This document shows positions 26,921 to 36,552 of a stretch of 64,000 bases of DNA, piece by piece; within the stretch, counting starts at the first letter, position 1; each line of letters starts with the position of its first letter. The DNA lies in the NCBI GenBank assembly GCA_949292775.1, contig CASFBL010000002.1:146057-210056 (forward strand). Reading direction: 5' to 3'. This DNA is from an uncultured Eubacteriales bacterium (GTDB lineage: Bacteria > Bacillota > Clostridia > Oscillospirales > Acutalibacteraceae). The notes below the pieces were generated by a model, which saw nothing but the letters and a program-made list of their open reading frames with translations, was not told where the DNA came from and searched no databases. The position numbers and the translations under genes are program-made.

Positions 26921-29545
26921 ATGGCAGAATTATCCCCAATGATGCAGCAATATTTTGAAATCAAACAGGCGTATCCCGATGCGATCCTGTTCTTTCGCCT
27001 CGGCGATTTTTACGAAATGTTTTTTGAGGACGCCAAAACCGCGTCCAAAGAACTGGAACTTGTCTTAACCGGGCGCGACTGCGGGCAGGAGGAGCGCGCG
27101 CCGATGTGCGGCGTGCCGTTCCACAGCGCCGACGGGTACATAGCAAGGCTTGTATCCCGCGGCTACAAAGTCGCCATTTGCGAACAAATGGAAGACCCCA
27201 AGGCGGCAAAAGGTCTTGTCAAGCGCGATGTCATTCGCGTCATTACCGCCGGCACCGTCATTGAAAGCTCGATGCTCGACGAAACGCGCAACAATTACCT
27301 TGCCTGCTGCTGTCTTTGCTTTGACGCAATGGGACTTTGCTTTGTCGATGTTTCCACCGGCGAGCTCCATTTGACCTCATTTTCTGAAAACATCGACGAA
27401 AAAACCGTGGACGAGCTTGCGCGCTTTATGCCGAGCGAAATCTTAGTGAATAAAGAAGCCGCAGCCATGGAGCGCGTGCGGCAGTTTATCTCGAAAAAGT
27501 CGGAGGCCACCGCCGAAACCTTACCGGCGTCTGCGACTGCTTACGACAAAGCGCTTTCCACCGTGGAAGCGCATTTTGACCGAAAACAGGTCGAACCCTT
27601 AAAAGATGAAAACAAGCGTAGCGCGGTCTGCGCCCTTGCGGCGGCGCTGTCTTATTTATATGAAACCCAGAAAAGCGACTTGAAAAATATCCAAACGATT
27701 CAATATTATTCGGATATGAAATTTATGAAAATCGGGCTTTCCACGCGCAGAAATCTGGAGCTTACCGAAACAATGCGCGACCGGGAAAAGCGCGGCTCGC
27801 TTTTGTGGGTGCTCGACAAAACCAAAACCGCCATGGGCAAGCGTATGCTTCGCAGCTGGGTGGAATGCCCGCTTTATGACTGCGCGGGAATTTCGCGGCG
27901 GCTCAACGCCGTAGATGAATTGCTCGGCGACCCTGTGAAGCTTAAAAGCTTTACAGAAGAAATGACCGGGATTTATGACCTCGAGCGCTTAATGACGCGC
28001 GTGGTCTATAACACCGCAAACGCGAAAGAGCTGTTGTCGTTAAAAACGACTTTGGAACCGCTGCCGAAAATCCGGGAAATGCTTTCCGACAGCAGAAGCG
28101 CTCTGCTTCGCGAAATCTGCGAAGATATGGACTTGCTCGAAGATGTCCGCGAACTTGTGACGGACGCCATTCGCGAGGATGCGCCGTTTTCCGTGCGCGA
28201 GGGCGGCATGATTGCCGACGGCTTTAATGCGGAGCTTGACGAACTGCGTGAAATCGTCAAGGGCGGCAAAAGCTATCTTTCCCAGCTTGAACAAAAAGAG
28301 CAGGAGTCCACCGGCATCAAAAAGCTGAAAATCGGCTACAACCGCGTGTTCGGTTATTACTATGAGGTTTCGAACTCCTTTAAGGAACTCGTGCCCGATA
28401 CCTACATAAGAAAACAAACGCTTACCAACTGCGAGCGCTACATTACCGAGGAACTCAAAGAACTGGAATCCAAGGTCCTGGGCGCGCAGGAACGCATTGT
28501 GAGTTTGGAATATGAAGTGTTCTGCGCGGTGCGCAAAAAGATTGCCGCGCAATATGAACGCACACGCAAAACCGCCAAATCGGTCGCAATACTCGATACA
28601 TTGTGCTCGCTTGCGACGGTCGCGGCGGCGAACCATTACACCCGCCCTGAAATCAACGATTCCGGCGTAATTTCCATCACCGAAGGGCGGCACCCCGTGA
28701 TTGAAAAAATGCTCGGCGGCGCGCCGTTTGTGCCGAATGATACGCTTTTAGACAACGGCGAAAACCGCACGGCAATTATCACAGGCCCCAATATGGCGGG
28801 TAAATCCACCTATATGCGCCAAGTCGCGCTGATTGTCCTGCTTGCGCAAATGGGTTCGTTCGTCCCGGCGAAAGCGGCGTCTGTCGGTCTTTGCGACAGC
28901 ATTTTCACCCGCGTGGGCGCATCCGACGACCTTGCGGCGGGGCAGTCTACTTTCATGGTGGAAATGCGTGAAGTCGCCGAAATTTTGGAAAACGCGACTT
29001 CGAAAAGCTTGATTGTTTTGGACGAAATCGGGCGCGGCACTTCGACCTATGACGGCATGAGCATTGCCCGAGCGGTTCTGGAATTTACCGCCGACCGCAA
29101 AAAGCTCGGCGCGAAAACGCTGTTTGCCACACACTACCACGAATTGACGGAACTCGAAAACACCGTCGAGGGCGTGAAAAATTATAACATCGCGGTGAAA
29201 AAACGCGGTGATGACATTACCTTTTTGCGCCGGATTATCCGCGGCGGCGCCGATGGCAGCTATGGCATTGATGTTGCAAAGCTTGCCGGTGTGCCGGATT
29301 CAGTCGTGCGCCGTGCAAAAGTCATTTTAAAAGCCTTGGAAGCAAACGACAACGCTGCGGCGCGCAAACCGCTGCCGGTTGCGGAAGAACCGACAGACGA
29401 GTCGGAGGAGAAATTGCAAATGACCCTTTCCGGCGGAAGCGCAGGGGAGATTGTCGAAGAGCTGAAAGCCTTGGATGTCAACACTTTAACACCGATTGAA
29501 GCGATGACCAAGCTTTATGAGCTTGTCAGCAAAGCAAAACAGTAA
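26921..29545 (+). CDS. mutS: DNA mismatch repair protein MutS
   Basis: The 874-residue MutS has the N-terminal mismatch-recognition motif FFRLGDFYEMF (Phe-x-Glu wedge), connector, lever and clamp domains, and the C-terminal ABC-type ATPase with Walker A GPNMAGKSTYMRQ (around residue 622) and Walker B LIVLDEIGRGTSTYDG. It binds base mismatches and small loops as a dimer, then recruits MutL. GAGGCGAGG lies before ATG 26921. mutL follows after 44 bases. Length and motifs are complete. A C-terminal tail (residues 800-874) may carry the clamp/tetramer region. Confidence 0.97.
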   Translation: MAELSPMMQQYFEIKQAYPDAILFFRLGDFYEMFFEDAKTASKELELVLTGRDCGQEERAPMCGVPFHSADGYIARLVSRGYKVAICEQMEDPKAAKGLVKRDVIRVITAGTVIESSMLDETRNNYLACCCLCFDAMGLCFVDVSTGELHLTSFSENIDEKTVDELARFMPSEILVNKEAAAMERVRQFISKKSEATAETLPASATAYDKALSTVEAHFDRKQVEPLKDENKRSAVCALAAALSYLYETQKSDLKNIQTIQYYSDMKFMKIGLSTRRNLELTETMRDREKRGSLLWVLDKTKTAMGKRMLRSWVECPLYDCAGISRRLNAVDELLGDPVKLKSFTEEMTGIYDLERLMTRVVYNTANAKELLSLKTTLEPLPKIREMLSDSRSALLREICEDMDLLEDVRELVTDAIREDAPFSVREGGMIADGFNAELDELREIVKGGKSYLSQLEQKEQESTGIKKLKIGYNRVFGYYYEVSNSFKELVPDTYIRKQTLTNCERYITEELKELESKVLGAQERIVSLEYEVFCAVRKKIAAQYERTRKTAKSVAILDTLCSLATVAAANHYTRPEINDSGVISITEGRHPVIEKMLGGAPFVPNDTLLDNGENRTAIITGPNMAGKSTYMRQVALIVLLAQMGSFVPAKAASVGLCDSIFTRVGASDDLAAGQSTFMVEMREVAEILENATSKSLIVLDEIGRGTSTYDGMSIARAVLEFTADRKKLGAKTLFATHYHELTELENTVEGVKNYNIAVKKRGDDITFLRRIIRGGADGSYGIDVAKLAGVPDSVVRRAKVILKALEANDNAAARKPLPVAEEPTDESEEKLQMTLSGGSAGEIVEELKALDVNTLTPIEAMTKLYELVSKAKQ

Positions 29546-29589
29546 AGGGATACAGCTTTACATTAAATTATTACAGGGAGGTGACCGCA

Positions 29590-31587
29590 ATGGGCAGAAT
29601 TCACGCTTTGCCGAAAGAAATTGCACAGTTGATTGCCGCAGGGGAAGTTGTGGAACGGCCTGCCTCTGTGGTCAAGGAACTGCTGGAAAACGCCATTGAC
29701 GCCGGCGCTACGGAAATCACGCTGGAAATTCAGCACGGCGGCATCCGCTATATCCGAATTACCGACAACGGCTGCGGGATTGCCCGCGAAGATGTGCCGG
29801 TGGCATTTTTAAGCCACGCAACAAGCAAAATCCAAAAAGCCGATGACCTTGACGCCATTTTTACGCTTGGTTTCCGCGGGGAGGCGCTTGCGTCCATTGC
29901 CGCGGTGTCCAAAGTCGAAATCATGACCAAGACGCCGGAAGAGTTCGCCGGAACACGCATGGTGCTCGAAGGCGGCGAGCCGGTTTCGCTGGACGATGCG
30001 GGCTGCCCTGCGGGCACAACGATTATCATCCGCGATTTGTTTTACAACACCCCGGCGCGTATGAAATTTTTGAAATCCGACCGGTCGGAGGGCTCGGCGG
30101 TCGCCGCAGTCGCCGACCACTTGGCGCTTTCCCACCCGGAAGTGTCGGTGCGGTTTATCAAAGACGGCAAGGAGCAAATGATGACGCCCGGCAACGGCGA
30201 CCTGCTTTCGTGCATTCACGCCGTCTACGGCAAAGAATTTGCCGAAACCCTGCTGCCCGCCAAAGGTTCCGCCGGCGGCATTACCGTTCGCGGATTTGTC
30301 TCGAAGCCCTACTGTGCGCGCGGCACCAATACCATGCAGCACTTTTTCGTGAACAACCGTTATATCAAAACGCGCTCCGGCGCGGCGGCGCTCACAGAAG
30401 CTTATAAAAATTCAATGATGGTCGGGCGTTACCCCGCCTGCGTTTTATTTATGGAAGTCCAGCCGGCGCTCGTCGATGTCAATGTGCACCCGGCAAAAAC
30501 CGAGGTGCGCTTTTCCGATGAACGCAAGGTGTTTGACGCGATTTATTACGCGGCAAAAAATGCGATTGCGGCGGACAAAACCCGCCCGACAGTCACTTTG
30601 CATACGCCGCATACAGACAGAAGCGTTTTGCGACCGCCCCAACCGGAAACAGAGCAGCTGCGCATGCCCACAACGCTGGCAGCACCGGCGCAGGCTGAAA
30701 AAACGCCGACCCCCGCCGCACCAAAACAAGAGTTTTCAAAACCCACCTATACCGCGCCGAAAGCCGCGCAAACCTCTGCGCCGCAGGTGTCGCAAAATTC
30801 CAACCCCACCCCCGCGCAAATACACGCTTACGAAACGCTTCTCAAAGACAGTATAGAAGTGACTTACACGGAAGAATCGGATTTGCCCGATTTGTCCGTG
30901 CGCACCGCGAAACCGAGCGTGCCGGAAGAGCCGCAGGCATCGCCCGCGCCCCAAAAAGAAGCGGAGCCTGCGGCGGAAATTCCTATAAAGCCGGAAGAGC
31001 CCGCCGCTAAAAAAGAAGTGGAGTTTCGTCTCATTGGCGAAGCGTTCAAAGCCTATATTTTTGTCGAGTGCGAAGGGAAGCTTTTGATTATCGACAAGCA
31101 CGCCGCCCACGAGCGGATGCTTTTTAACGCCTTAAAAAAAGACAACGGCAAACTCGGCGCACAAATGCTGCTTTCGCCCGTCACGGTGACCCTCAGCAAA
31201 GAAGAATACGCCGTTTTGACCGAAAACATGGATGTGCTTCGTGACGCGGGCTTCGAAGCCGAAGATTTCGGCGAGGGCGCCGTTTTGGTGCGAGCCTGCC
31301 CCTTAAATCTCGAAACCGAAGACATCACCGCCCTGATAACGGAAATTGCCGGTTATCTTCTCAAAAACCGGCGCGAGGTGCTTTCGGAAAAATTAGACTG
31401 GGTTTATCATTCCATTGCCTGCCGCGCCGCTATTAAAGCGGGCATGGATACCACAGAATACGAGCTGCGCGACTTTACCGCAAAGCTGCTCGCGCAGGAC
31501 GATGTCCGCTATTGTCCCCACGGCCGGCCGGTGCTTATCGAGCTTTCCAAAAACGAGTTGGACAAGCAGTTCGGGAGGATTCAGTAA
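29590..31587 (+). CDS. mutL: DNA mismatch repair protein MutL
   Basis: The 665-residue protein has the N-terminal GHKL ATPase (ELLENAIDAGATE, DNGCGI, FRGEALASI), a Pro/Ala-rich linker (about residues 335-475) and the C-terminal endonuclease/dimerisation domain. The latter shows DKHAAHERMLFN where the Firmicutes nicking motif is DQHAx2Ex4E: the last Glu is Asn. ACRAAIKAG and CPHGRPV, which complete the metal site, are present. ATG 29590 has GGGAGGTGA at 29576-29584. The stop TAA overlaps the miaA ATG (TAATG), so the two are coupled. Confidence 0.96.
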   Translation: MGRIHALPKEIAQLIAAGEVVERPASVVKELLENAIDAGATEITLEIQHGGIRYIRITDNGCGIAREDVPVAFLSHATSKIQKADDLDAIFTLGFRGEALASIAAVSKVEIMTKTPEEFAGTRMVLEGGEPVSLDDAGCPAGTTIIIRDLFYNTPARMKFLKSDRSEGSAVAAVADHLALSHPEVSVRFIKDGKEQMMTPGNGDLLSCIHAVYGKEFAETLLPAKGSAGGITVRGFVSKPYCARGTNTMQHFFVNNRYIKTRSGAAALTEAYKNSMMVGRYPACVLFMEVQPALVDVNVHPAKTEVRFSDERKVFDAIYYAAKNAIAADKTRPTVTLHTPHTDRSVLRPPQPETEQLRMPTTLAAPAQAEKTPTPAAPKQEFSKPTYTAPKAAQTSAPQVSQNSNPTPAQIHAYETLLKDSIEVTYTEESDLPDLSVRTAKPSVPEEPQASPAPQKEAEPAAEIPIKPEEPAAKKEVEFRLIGEAFKAYIFVECEGKLLIIDKHAAHERMLFNALKKDNGKLGAQMLLSPVTVTLSKEEYAVLTENMDVLRDAGFEAEDFGEGAVLVRACPLNLETEDITALITEIAGYLLKNRREVLSEKLDWVYHSIACRAAIKAGMDTTEYELRDFTAKLLAQDDVRYCPHGRPVLIELSKNELDKQFGRIQ

Positions 31588-32522
31588 TGCCTGAAAAAAT
31601 TCCCGTGCTTGTAATTGTCGGTCCGACCGCGTCCGGCAAAACCGCGCTTTCCATAGCGCTTGCCAAATCACTCGACGGCGAAATTATTTCCGCCGATTCC
31701 ATGCAGATTTACAAAGGTATGGACATTGCCTCCGCAAAACCTACCGAGGAAGAGCGCGCCGGTATCCCGCACCATATGGTGGGCGTGGTTTCGCCCGAAA
31801 CGCCTTATAGTGTCGCGGATTATGTGAAGGATGCAGGGCAGGCGATTGCAGAGGTTTATGCGCGGCAAAAGTGCCCGATTTTGGTCGGCGGCACAGGGCT
31901 TTATGTGGACAGTCTGCTTTCGGGCACCCAGTTTATTCCGTCGCCGACAGATTTGAACTTGCGCAAGGAACTGCAAACGCAATATGACGCGCTCGGCGGC
32001 GAAGCGATGCTTCAAAAACTCAGGGAATTCGACCCCGAAAGCGCCGCGCGGCTGCACCCCAATAACAACAAACGCATTATCCGCGCGTTTGAAGTGTACC
32101 GCTTGACCGGCAAAACCATGACCCAGGCGCTCGAAAGTTCTCACAGTGCGCCGAGCCGCTATAAACCTGTTTATATCGGCATAAACTTTGCCGACCGCGC
32201 GGTGCTCTATGACCGCATTAACCGCCGCGTGGATTTGATGCTTCAAAGCGGACTTTTAGACGAAGCAAAAGACTTTTTCGAGCATACTACCGCGACCGCC
32301 GCGCAGGCAATCGGCTACAAAGAGCTAAAGCCCTATTTAGACGGGCAAGTCTCTCTCGACGAAGCGGTAGACCGGCTCAAACAGGTCACCCGAAATTATG
32401 CCAAACGCCAGCTGACATGGTTTAAGCGTAACCCGGAAATTCATTGGCTTTATCCCGACACCTGCGACGAATCGGAATTCTTACAGCAGGCGCGAAAGAT
32501 CGCAGAAACGGTGAAATTATGA
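31587..32522 (+). CDS. miaA: tRNA dimethylallyltransferase MiaA
   Basis: The 311-residue protein has the P-loop GPTASGKTALS near residue 12, DSMQIYKGMDIASAKP and GGTGLYVDSL, the full set of MiaA motifs. It transfers a dimethylallyl group to N6 of A37 in tRNAs that read UNN codons; MiaB, encoded at 24992, then methylthiolates it. ATG 31587 shares a base with the mutL stop and has GGGAGG at 31573-31578. Its stop overlaps the next gene in an ATGA junction. Confidence 0.96.
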   Translation: MPEKIPVLVIVGPTASGKTALSIALAKSLDGEIISADSMQIYKGMDIASAKPTEEERAGIPHHMVGVVSPETPYSVADYVKDAGQAIAEVYARQKCPILVGGTGLYVDSLLSGTQFIPSPTDLNLRKELQTQYDALGGEAMLQKLREFDPESAARLHPNNNKRIIRAFEVYRLTGKTMTQALESSHSAPSRYKPVYIGINFADRAVLYDRINRRVDLMLQSGLLDEAKDFFEHTTATAAQAIGYKELKPYLDGQVSLDEAVDRLKQVTRNYAKRQLTWFKRNPEIHWLYPDTCDESEFLQQARKIAETVKL

Positions 32523-33796
32523 AAGAAACCCAAAACGAGCAAAAGGTCGTGCAATTGAATCCGAAAAAGAAAAAGACAACAATGGTCTATTCTGTTTTGG
32601 CGATTTTGATTGTCGGCATTTGCATTTATCAGATTTTTAAAATCAATTACAGCCCTGTGAAAACAGAAATTGCGTTTGAAAAGACCATTTCCAAAACGGT
32701 CTCCACCGAAACTTTTGTTGTGCGCGACGAAACTTATATCCGCGCAGATGCTGAAGGGACGCTGGTGCCGCTGGTCGCGGACGGTAACCGTGTGGCGCGC
32801 GGCGACAATGTTGCCGTTGTGTTCACATCGGAGGAATCTGCCCGCAATTACGCCGAGATACAAAGCCTGCAGGAGGATATCGATTATTTCGAATCCCTGA
32901 AAAACAAAGTCGGCGCGCAGACAAGCGATGTAGACGCGCTTGACGACCGTGTCTATGCCGCGTGTGAAAATTATGTGCGCGCCATCGCAGAAGGCAATGT
33001 GGATGATTACAAAACCTATGAGGACGCAGTTTGCGAAACCATTACCTCCCGGCAGTTGTCTACCGGAACGGTGATTGACCCCACCGAAAAGATTGCCGCT
33101 TTGCAGGCAAGACTTTCTGAACTTCAGGCTGCCTCCGGCGGCTACACTACCATTCAGGTGGAAAACCCCGGCTATTATATCAGCCATGTAGACGGTTATG
33201 AAACCGCAATCGATTACAGCGACGCGACGAGCGCAACGGCTGACCAAATCGAAGCTTTGCTTTCTTGTGAGCCGACACCCGCATCCCAGCTTTCCGGCTG
33301 TATGGGGCGGCTGGTGGACAGCTTTAACTGGTATATGCTTTGTGTCATCGATTCCGAGTCCGCGGCATATCTGTCCGACGGCGGGCATGTTACCGTGGAA
33401 TTTCCGCTTTCTTCTGCGCAAAGCGTTTCTGCCGAGGTCGTGTCGATTCAAAACGCCGGTAACGACCGGTCTTCCGTGATTTTACGCTGTAACCTGATGG
33501 ACCAGCAATACGCCTCTTTGCGCAAAGAGCAAGTTCGGCTGGTTTTGCAGGAATTCACCGGCTATCAGGTCAACAACAAGGCAATCCGCGAAGTAGACGG
33601 TCAAAAGGGCGTTTATGTGGTCAGCGGGAATATCGTCAAATTTAAAAAGGTCAACATTGCATATTCCGATTCCGAATATTCCGTCTGCGTCACTCCGACG
33701 GACGAAAACGGGAATCCGCTTTCCGGATATGTTACGCTGTATGATGAAATAATAGTGGAAGGAACTGATTTGTATGACGGAAAGATCTTGGATTGA
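32519..33796 (+). CDS. HlyD-like membrane-anchored protein
   Basis: The 425-residue protein has a basic N-terminus, one membrane anchor (about residues 22-40), then biotinyl-lipoyl-like halves (DAEGTLVPLVADGNRVARGD) around a helical region (about 100-210), as in HlyD/RND-type adaptor proteins. It starts at the ATGA overlap with miaA and overlaps yggS by 23 bases. In monoderm bacteria such adaptors accompany ABC exporters, but no transporter gene is adjacent. The position just before yggS-sepF-divIVA suggests a link to cell-envelope growth or division; this is inference. YlmD/FtsZ-type proteins were considered and do not match. Confidence 0.68.
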   Translation: MKETQNEQKVVQLNPKKKKTTMVYSVLAILIVGICIYQIFKINYSPVKTEIAFEKTISKTVSTETFVVRDETYIRADAEGTLVPLVADGNRVARGDNVAVVFTSEESARNYAEIQSLQEDIDYFESLKNKVGAQTSDVDALDDRVYAACENYVRAIAEGNVDDYKTYEDAVCETITSRQLSTGTVIDPTEKIAALQARLSELQAASGGYTTIQVENPGYYISHVDGYETAIDYSDATSATADQIEALLSCEPTPASQLSGCMGRLVDSFNWYMLCVIDSESAAYLSDGGHVTVEFPLSSAQSVSAEVVSIQNAGNDRSSVILRCNLMDQQYASLRKEQVRLVLQEFTGYQVNNKAIREVDGQKGVYVVSGNIVKFKKVNIAYSDSEYSVCVTPTDENGNPLSGYVTLYDEIIVEGTDLYDGKILD

Positions 33797-34499
33797 GGAA
33801 AAATATAAAGACATTGAGTATAATCTCAAAGCGATTCGGGAAGAAATTGCCAAAGCGGCGGCGCTTTCCGGGCGCAGCGAGCAGGATATCGACTTTATGG
33901 CGGTGACCAAAACGGTTGATGAAATGTTTATCAACCACGCGATTGACTGCGGCATTACGCTCATCGGCGAAAACAAGGTGCAGGAAATGCTCCGTAAAAA
34001 GCCGAATCTGCATTTGGACGGCGTGCGTAAGAATCTGATTGGCCACCTGCAGTCCAACAAGGCTTCACAGATTGTCGGCGAAGTGGATATGATTGAGTCG
34101 GTGGATTCTTTGAAAATTGCACGGGAAATCAGCAAGCAGGCGCTCAAAAAAGGCGTCGTGCAGGATGTTTTGGTGGAAGTCAATATCGGGCGCGAGGAAA
34201 GCAAAACCGGCATTATGCCCGAATGTGTTGAGGAACTGCTCGGGCAGATGGGGGAACTCGAGGGTCTTTGCGTTTGCGGTCTTATGGCAATTCCGCCGAT
34301 TTGTGAAAATACCACAGAACTTTGTAAATTTTTTGAGAATATGTACAATATGTATGTTGACATTGACTCTAAAAAATTAGATAATGTATATATGAATGTT
34401 TTGTCCATGGGAATGTCCGGCGACTATGCCGAGGCAATCCGCTCAGGTGCAAATCATATCCGGGTCGGCTCTAAAATCTTCGGCCCGAGAATATACTAA
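33774..34499 (+). CDS. PLP homeostasis protein YggS/YlmE
   Basis: The 241-residue protein matches the YggS/PLPBP family. DFMAVTKTVDE contains the PLP-binding Lys, and GENKVQEML, IGHLQSNKA, VEVNIGREESKTG, CGLMAIPP and SMGMSGDYAEAIRSGANHIR are family signatures. It binds pyridoxal 5'-phosphate and regulates vitamin B6 and amino-acid pools rather than catalysing a known reaction. It lies just upstream of sepF, as ylmE does in Gram-positive dcw-type clusters. ATG 33774 overlaps the HlyD-like gene. Confidence 0.95.
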   Translation: MTERSWIEEKYKDIEYNLKAIREEIAKAAALSGRSEQDIDFMAVTKTVDEMFINHAIDCGITLIGENKVQEMLRKKPNLHLDGVRKNLIGHLQSNKASQIVGEVDMIESVDSLKIAREISKQALKKGVVQDVLVEVNIGREESKTGIMPECVEELLGQMGELEGLCVCGLMAIPPICENTTELCKFFENMYNMYVDIDSKKLDNVYMNVLSMGMSGDYAEAIRSGANHIRVGSKIFGPRIY

Positions 34500-34518
34500 C
34501 TTTGCAGGAGGTTGTTTT

Positions 34519-34989
34519 ATGAGCTTTTTAGATAAGGTCAAAAACATGGTCAATGTTTCTGAAGACGACTATTACGATGAACTGGAGTCTGACGATTTTC
34601 AGGGCAATGATGCGAAACAGGAAGGAGAATATGAAGAACCCCGCCGCCCGGTGCGCCGTGTGCGCGAATCCCGCGGTGGAGCACCTGACAATGTAGTGAA
34701 TATTCACACTACCGCGCAGCTGCAGGTCGTGTTGGCAAAGCCCGAAAGCTTTGAAGAGGCGAAGGCAGTTGCCGACAACCTCAATGAAAAGCGCACCGTT
34801 GTGCTGAACTTGGAATCTGCAAACCGCGATGTCGCAAGACGGCTGGTTGACTTCCTTTCCGGTGTGGCTTATGCCAACGGCGGGCAGTTTAAGCGTGTTG
34901 CCAACAGCACCTTTATCATTACGCCTTATAATGTGGATGTTATGGGCGATTTGCTCGACGAGCTTGAAAACAACGGCGTTTTCTTTTAA
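34519..34989 (+). CDS. sepF: Cell division protein SepF
   Basis: The 156-residue protein has an N-terminal amphipathic membrane-targeting helix (MSFLDKVKNMVNVSEDD), an acidic/Arg-rich linker (EEPRRPVRRVRES), and the conserved SepF core (KRTVVLNLESANRDVARRLVDFLSG is its centre, read as two shorter blocks). It anchors and bundles FtsZ at the septum. AGGAGGT at 34506-34512 precedes ATG. It is flanked by yggS and divIVA, the usual Firmicutes order. Confidence 0.95.
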   Translation: MSFLDKVKNMVNVSEDDYYDELESDDFQGNDAKQEGEYEEPRRPVRRVRESRGGAPDNVVNIHTTAQLQVVLAKPESFEEAKAVADNLNEKRTVVLNLESANRDVARRLVDFLSGVAYANGGQFKRVANSTFIITPYNVDVMGDLLDELENNGVFF

Positions 34990-35033
34990 TTAACAAACAA
35001 AAATAAATTTGATGGATTGGTGGAATCAGAGTT

Positions 35034-36014
35034 ATGCTTACTCCCGAAGTAGTGAAGGCGAAGGAATTTCAGGCAAGCGGCCGCGGGGCTTACCGCGCTG
35101 ACGATGTGGACGGCTTTTTTGCTGAGGTAGCCGCTTCTTATGAGCAGATGTTCAAGGAAAACGGCGAGCTGATTAAGAAAATCAGTATCCTTGCAAATAA
35201 AGTTGAAAAATACAAGGATGAAGAAGACAGCATCCGCAAGGTGCTGGTTTCCGCACAGACCATGGCGGATAAAATTGTCAAGGACGCTGAAGCCAAAGCA
35301 GAAGAAACGCTCAGCGGCCTGGAGGCACAAGCTGAGAAAACGCGTGCCGAAGCAGAAAAACAGGCGAAAGAAATTTTGGACGCCGCTAAAAAAGAAGCCG
35401 AGACGGTTGTTTTGAACAGCAAAAAAGACGCGGACGAGATTTTGGGCTCTGTCAACCGCAAGGTAATGAAAGAAAGCCTGGAATTTGAGATGCTTCAGAA
35501 AAAGGCCTCGGAATTCCGCGCTAACCTGATTGCCACTTATAAAGAGCATCTGAATCTGATTAACCAGATTCCGGAATATATTGAAAAGGAAATGGAAGCG
35601 GCTGCGCCCGAAGCGCCGGCTGCTGAACCGGAAGCAGAAAAAGAAGCGCCTGCCGCGCAGGAGCCTGTCGCTGCTGAAGAACCGGCAGAACCTGCCGCAG
35701 AGCCGGAAAAAGTAGCGGAGACCCCGGCCGAGACCGCGGAAGCTGCACCGGAGCAGTTTACGCTGTTAGACACCGAAGAAGAGCCTGAAACTGTCGAAAT
35801 GGAAGATATTGTTTCTTCTTCTGACGAAGCCGAAGCTGCTGAGGAAGAAGACGGCTTTGCGTTAGACTTCTCTATGTTGGAAGATGAAGAGGAAGAAGCT
35901 GCGGCGGAACCCTCTGCCGCTGCGCCTGCGCATACATATGCAACCATCGAAGAAGAACAGGAAGGGGAGGACGGCGAGGCCGGTTCCTTCAAGAGCTTCT
36001 TTAAGAAAAAATAA
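35034..36014 (+). CDS. divIVA: DivIVA-domain protein with long acidic tail
   Basis: The 326-residue protein begins with the DivIVA membrane-binding segment (MLTPEVVKAKEFQASGRGAY, then DDVDGFFAEVAASYEQ) and a coiled coil to about residue 190. The remaining 135 residues are an Ala/Pro/Glu-rich, highly acidic tail ending SFKSFFKKK. DivIVA proteins recognise negative membrane curvature at poles and septa. Typical DivIVA is 160-230 residues, so the tail is an extension. Ribosome binding is modest (GGTGGA). It lies between sepF and lspA in the same operon. Confidence 0.92.
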   Translation: MLTPEVVKAKEFQASGRGAYRADDVDGFFAEVAASYEQMFKENGELIKKISILANKVEKYKDEEDSIRKVLVSAQTMADKIVKDAEAKAEETLSGLEAQAEKTRAEAEKQAKEILDAAKKEAETVVLNSKKDADEILGSVNRKVMKESLEFEMLQKKASEFRANLIATYKEHLNLINQIPEYIEKEMEAAAPEAPAAEPEAEKEAPAAQEPVAAEEPAEPAAEPEKVAETPAETAEAAPEQFTLLDTEEEPETVEMEDIVSSSDEAEAAEEEDGFALDFSMLEDEEEEAAAEPSAAAPAHTYATIEEEQEGEDGEAGSFKSFFKKK

Positions 36015-36036
36015 TTGCGCTTAAGCGAGGCTTTTC

Positions 36037-36552
36037 ATGCTTCAATTACTGACTGTTTTAGGGTTGGCTGCCCTTGTGGCAGCCGATCAGGTAATTAAAT
36101 ATGTAGTTGTCCGTTTCTTGGAACCGATAGGCAGCTTTCCGTTTATCGACCGCTTTTTGCAGTTTACTTATGTCGAAAACACGGGAGCCGCCTTTGGCTT
36201 TTTCAGCCGCCATACGGAATTGTTGTCGATTTTTACCGGCATTGTGATTCTGGCGGGCTTGATTTTTCTGCTGTCTGGCAAAATCAAATCTAAATTTGCC
36301 TATGTATCGGTGCTTATGATTCTTGCCGGCGGACTCGGCAATTTAATTGACCGGGTTTTCCGTGGGTTTGTGGTGGATTACATCGAGCCGCTGTTCATAG
36401 ATTTTGCGGTGTTTAATTTTGCAGATATGCTGGTTTGTGTCGGTGCGGCTCTGTTGATTGGCTATTTGATTTACGACATCGTGCAGGAGGCCCGCAGCAA
36501 GCCGGAGCTTCCCGGCGAAGCAAATGCGGAGCAGAGCCATGAATCCGATTGA
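36037..36552 (+). CDS. lspA: Lipoprotein signal peptidase LspA
   Basis: The 171-residue protein has four membrane segments and the aspartyl signal peptidase II motifs DQVIKYVV, VENTGAAFGF, GGLGNLIDRVFRGFVVDYI (first catalytic Asp) and FNFADMLVCVG (second Asp). It removes the signal peptide from prolipoproteins after diacylglyceryl addition; a candidate substrate is encoded at 53253. The stop lies within the start region of the pseudouridine synthase gene, so the two are coupled. Confidence 0.96.
   Translation: MLQLLTVLGLAALVAADQVIKYVVVRFLEPIGSFPFIDRFLQFTYVENTGAAFGFFSRHTELLSIFTGIVILAGLIFLLSGKIKSKFAYVSVLMILAGGLGNLIDRVFRGFVVDYIEPLFIDFAVFNFADMLVCVGAALLIGYLIYDIVQEARSKPELPGEANAEQSHESD

Noticed and set aside
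32450-34408. Two long minus-strand frames (333 and 308 residues)
   Set aside because: They lie antisense to the HlyD-like gene and yggS, whose protein sequences show conserved families; codon-position bias of the sense frames produces the antisense openness.
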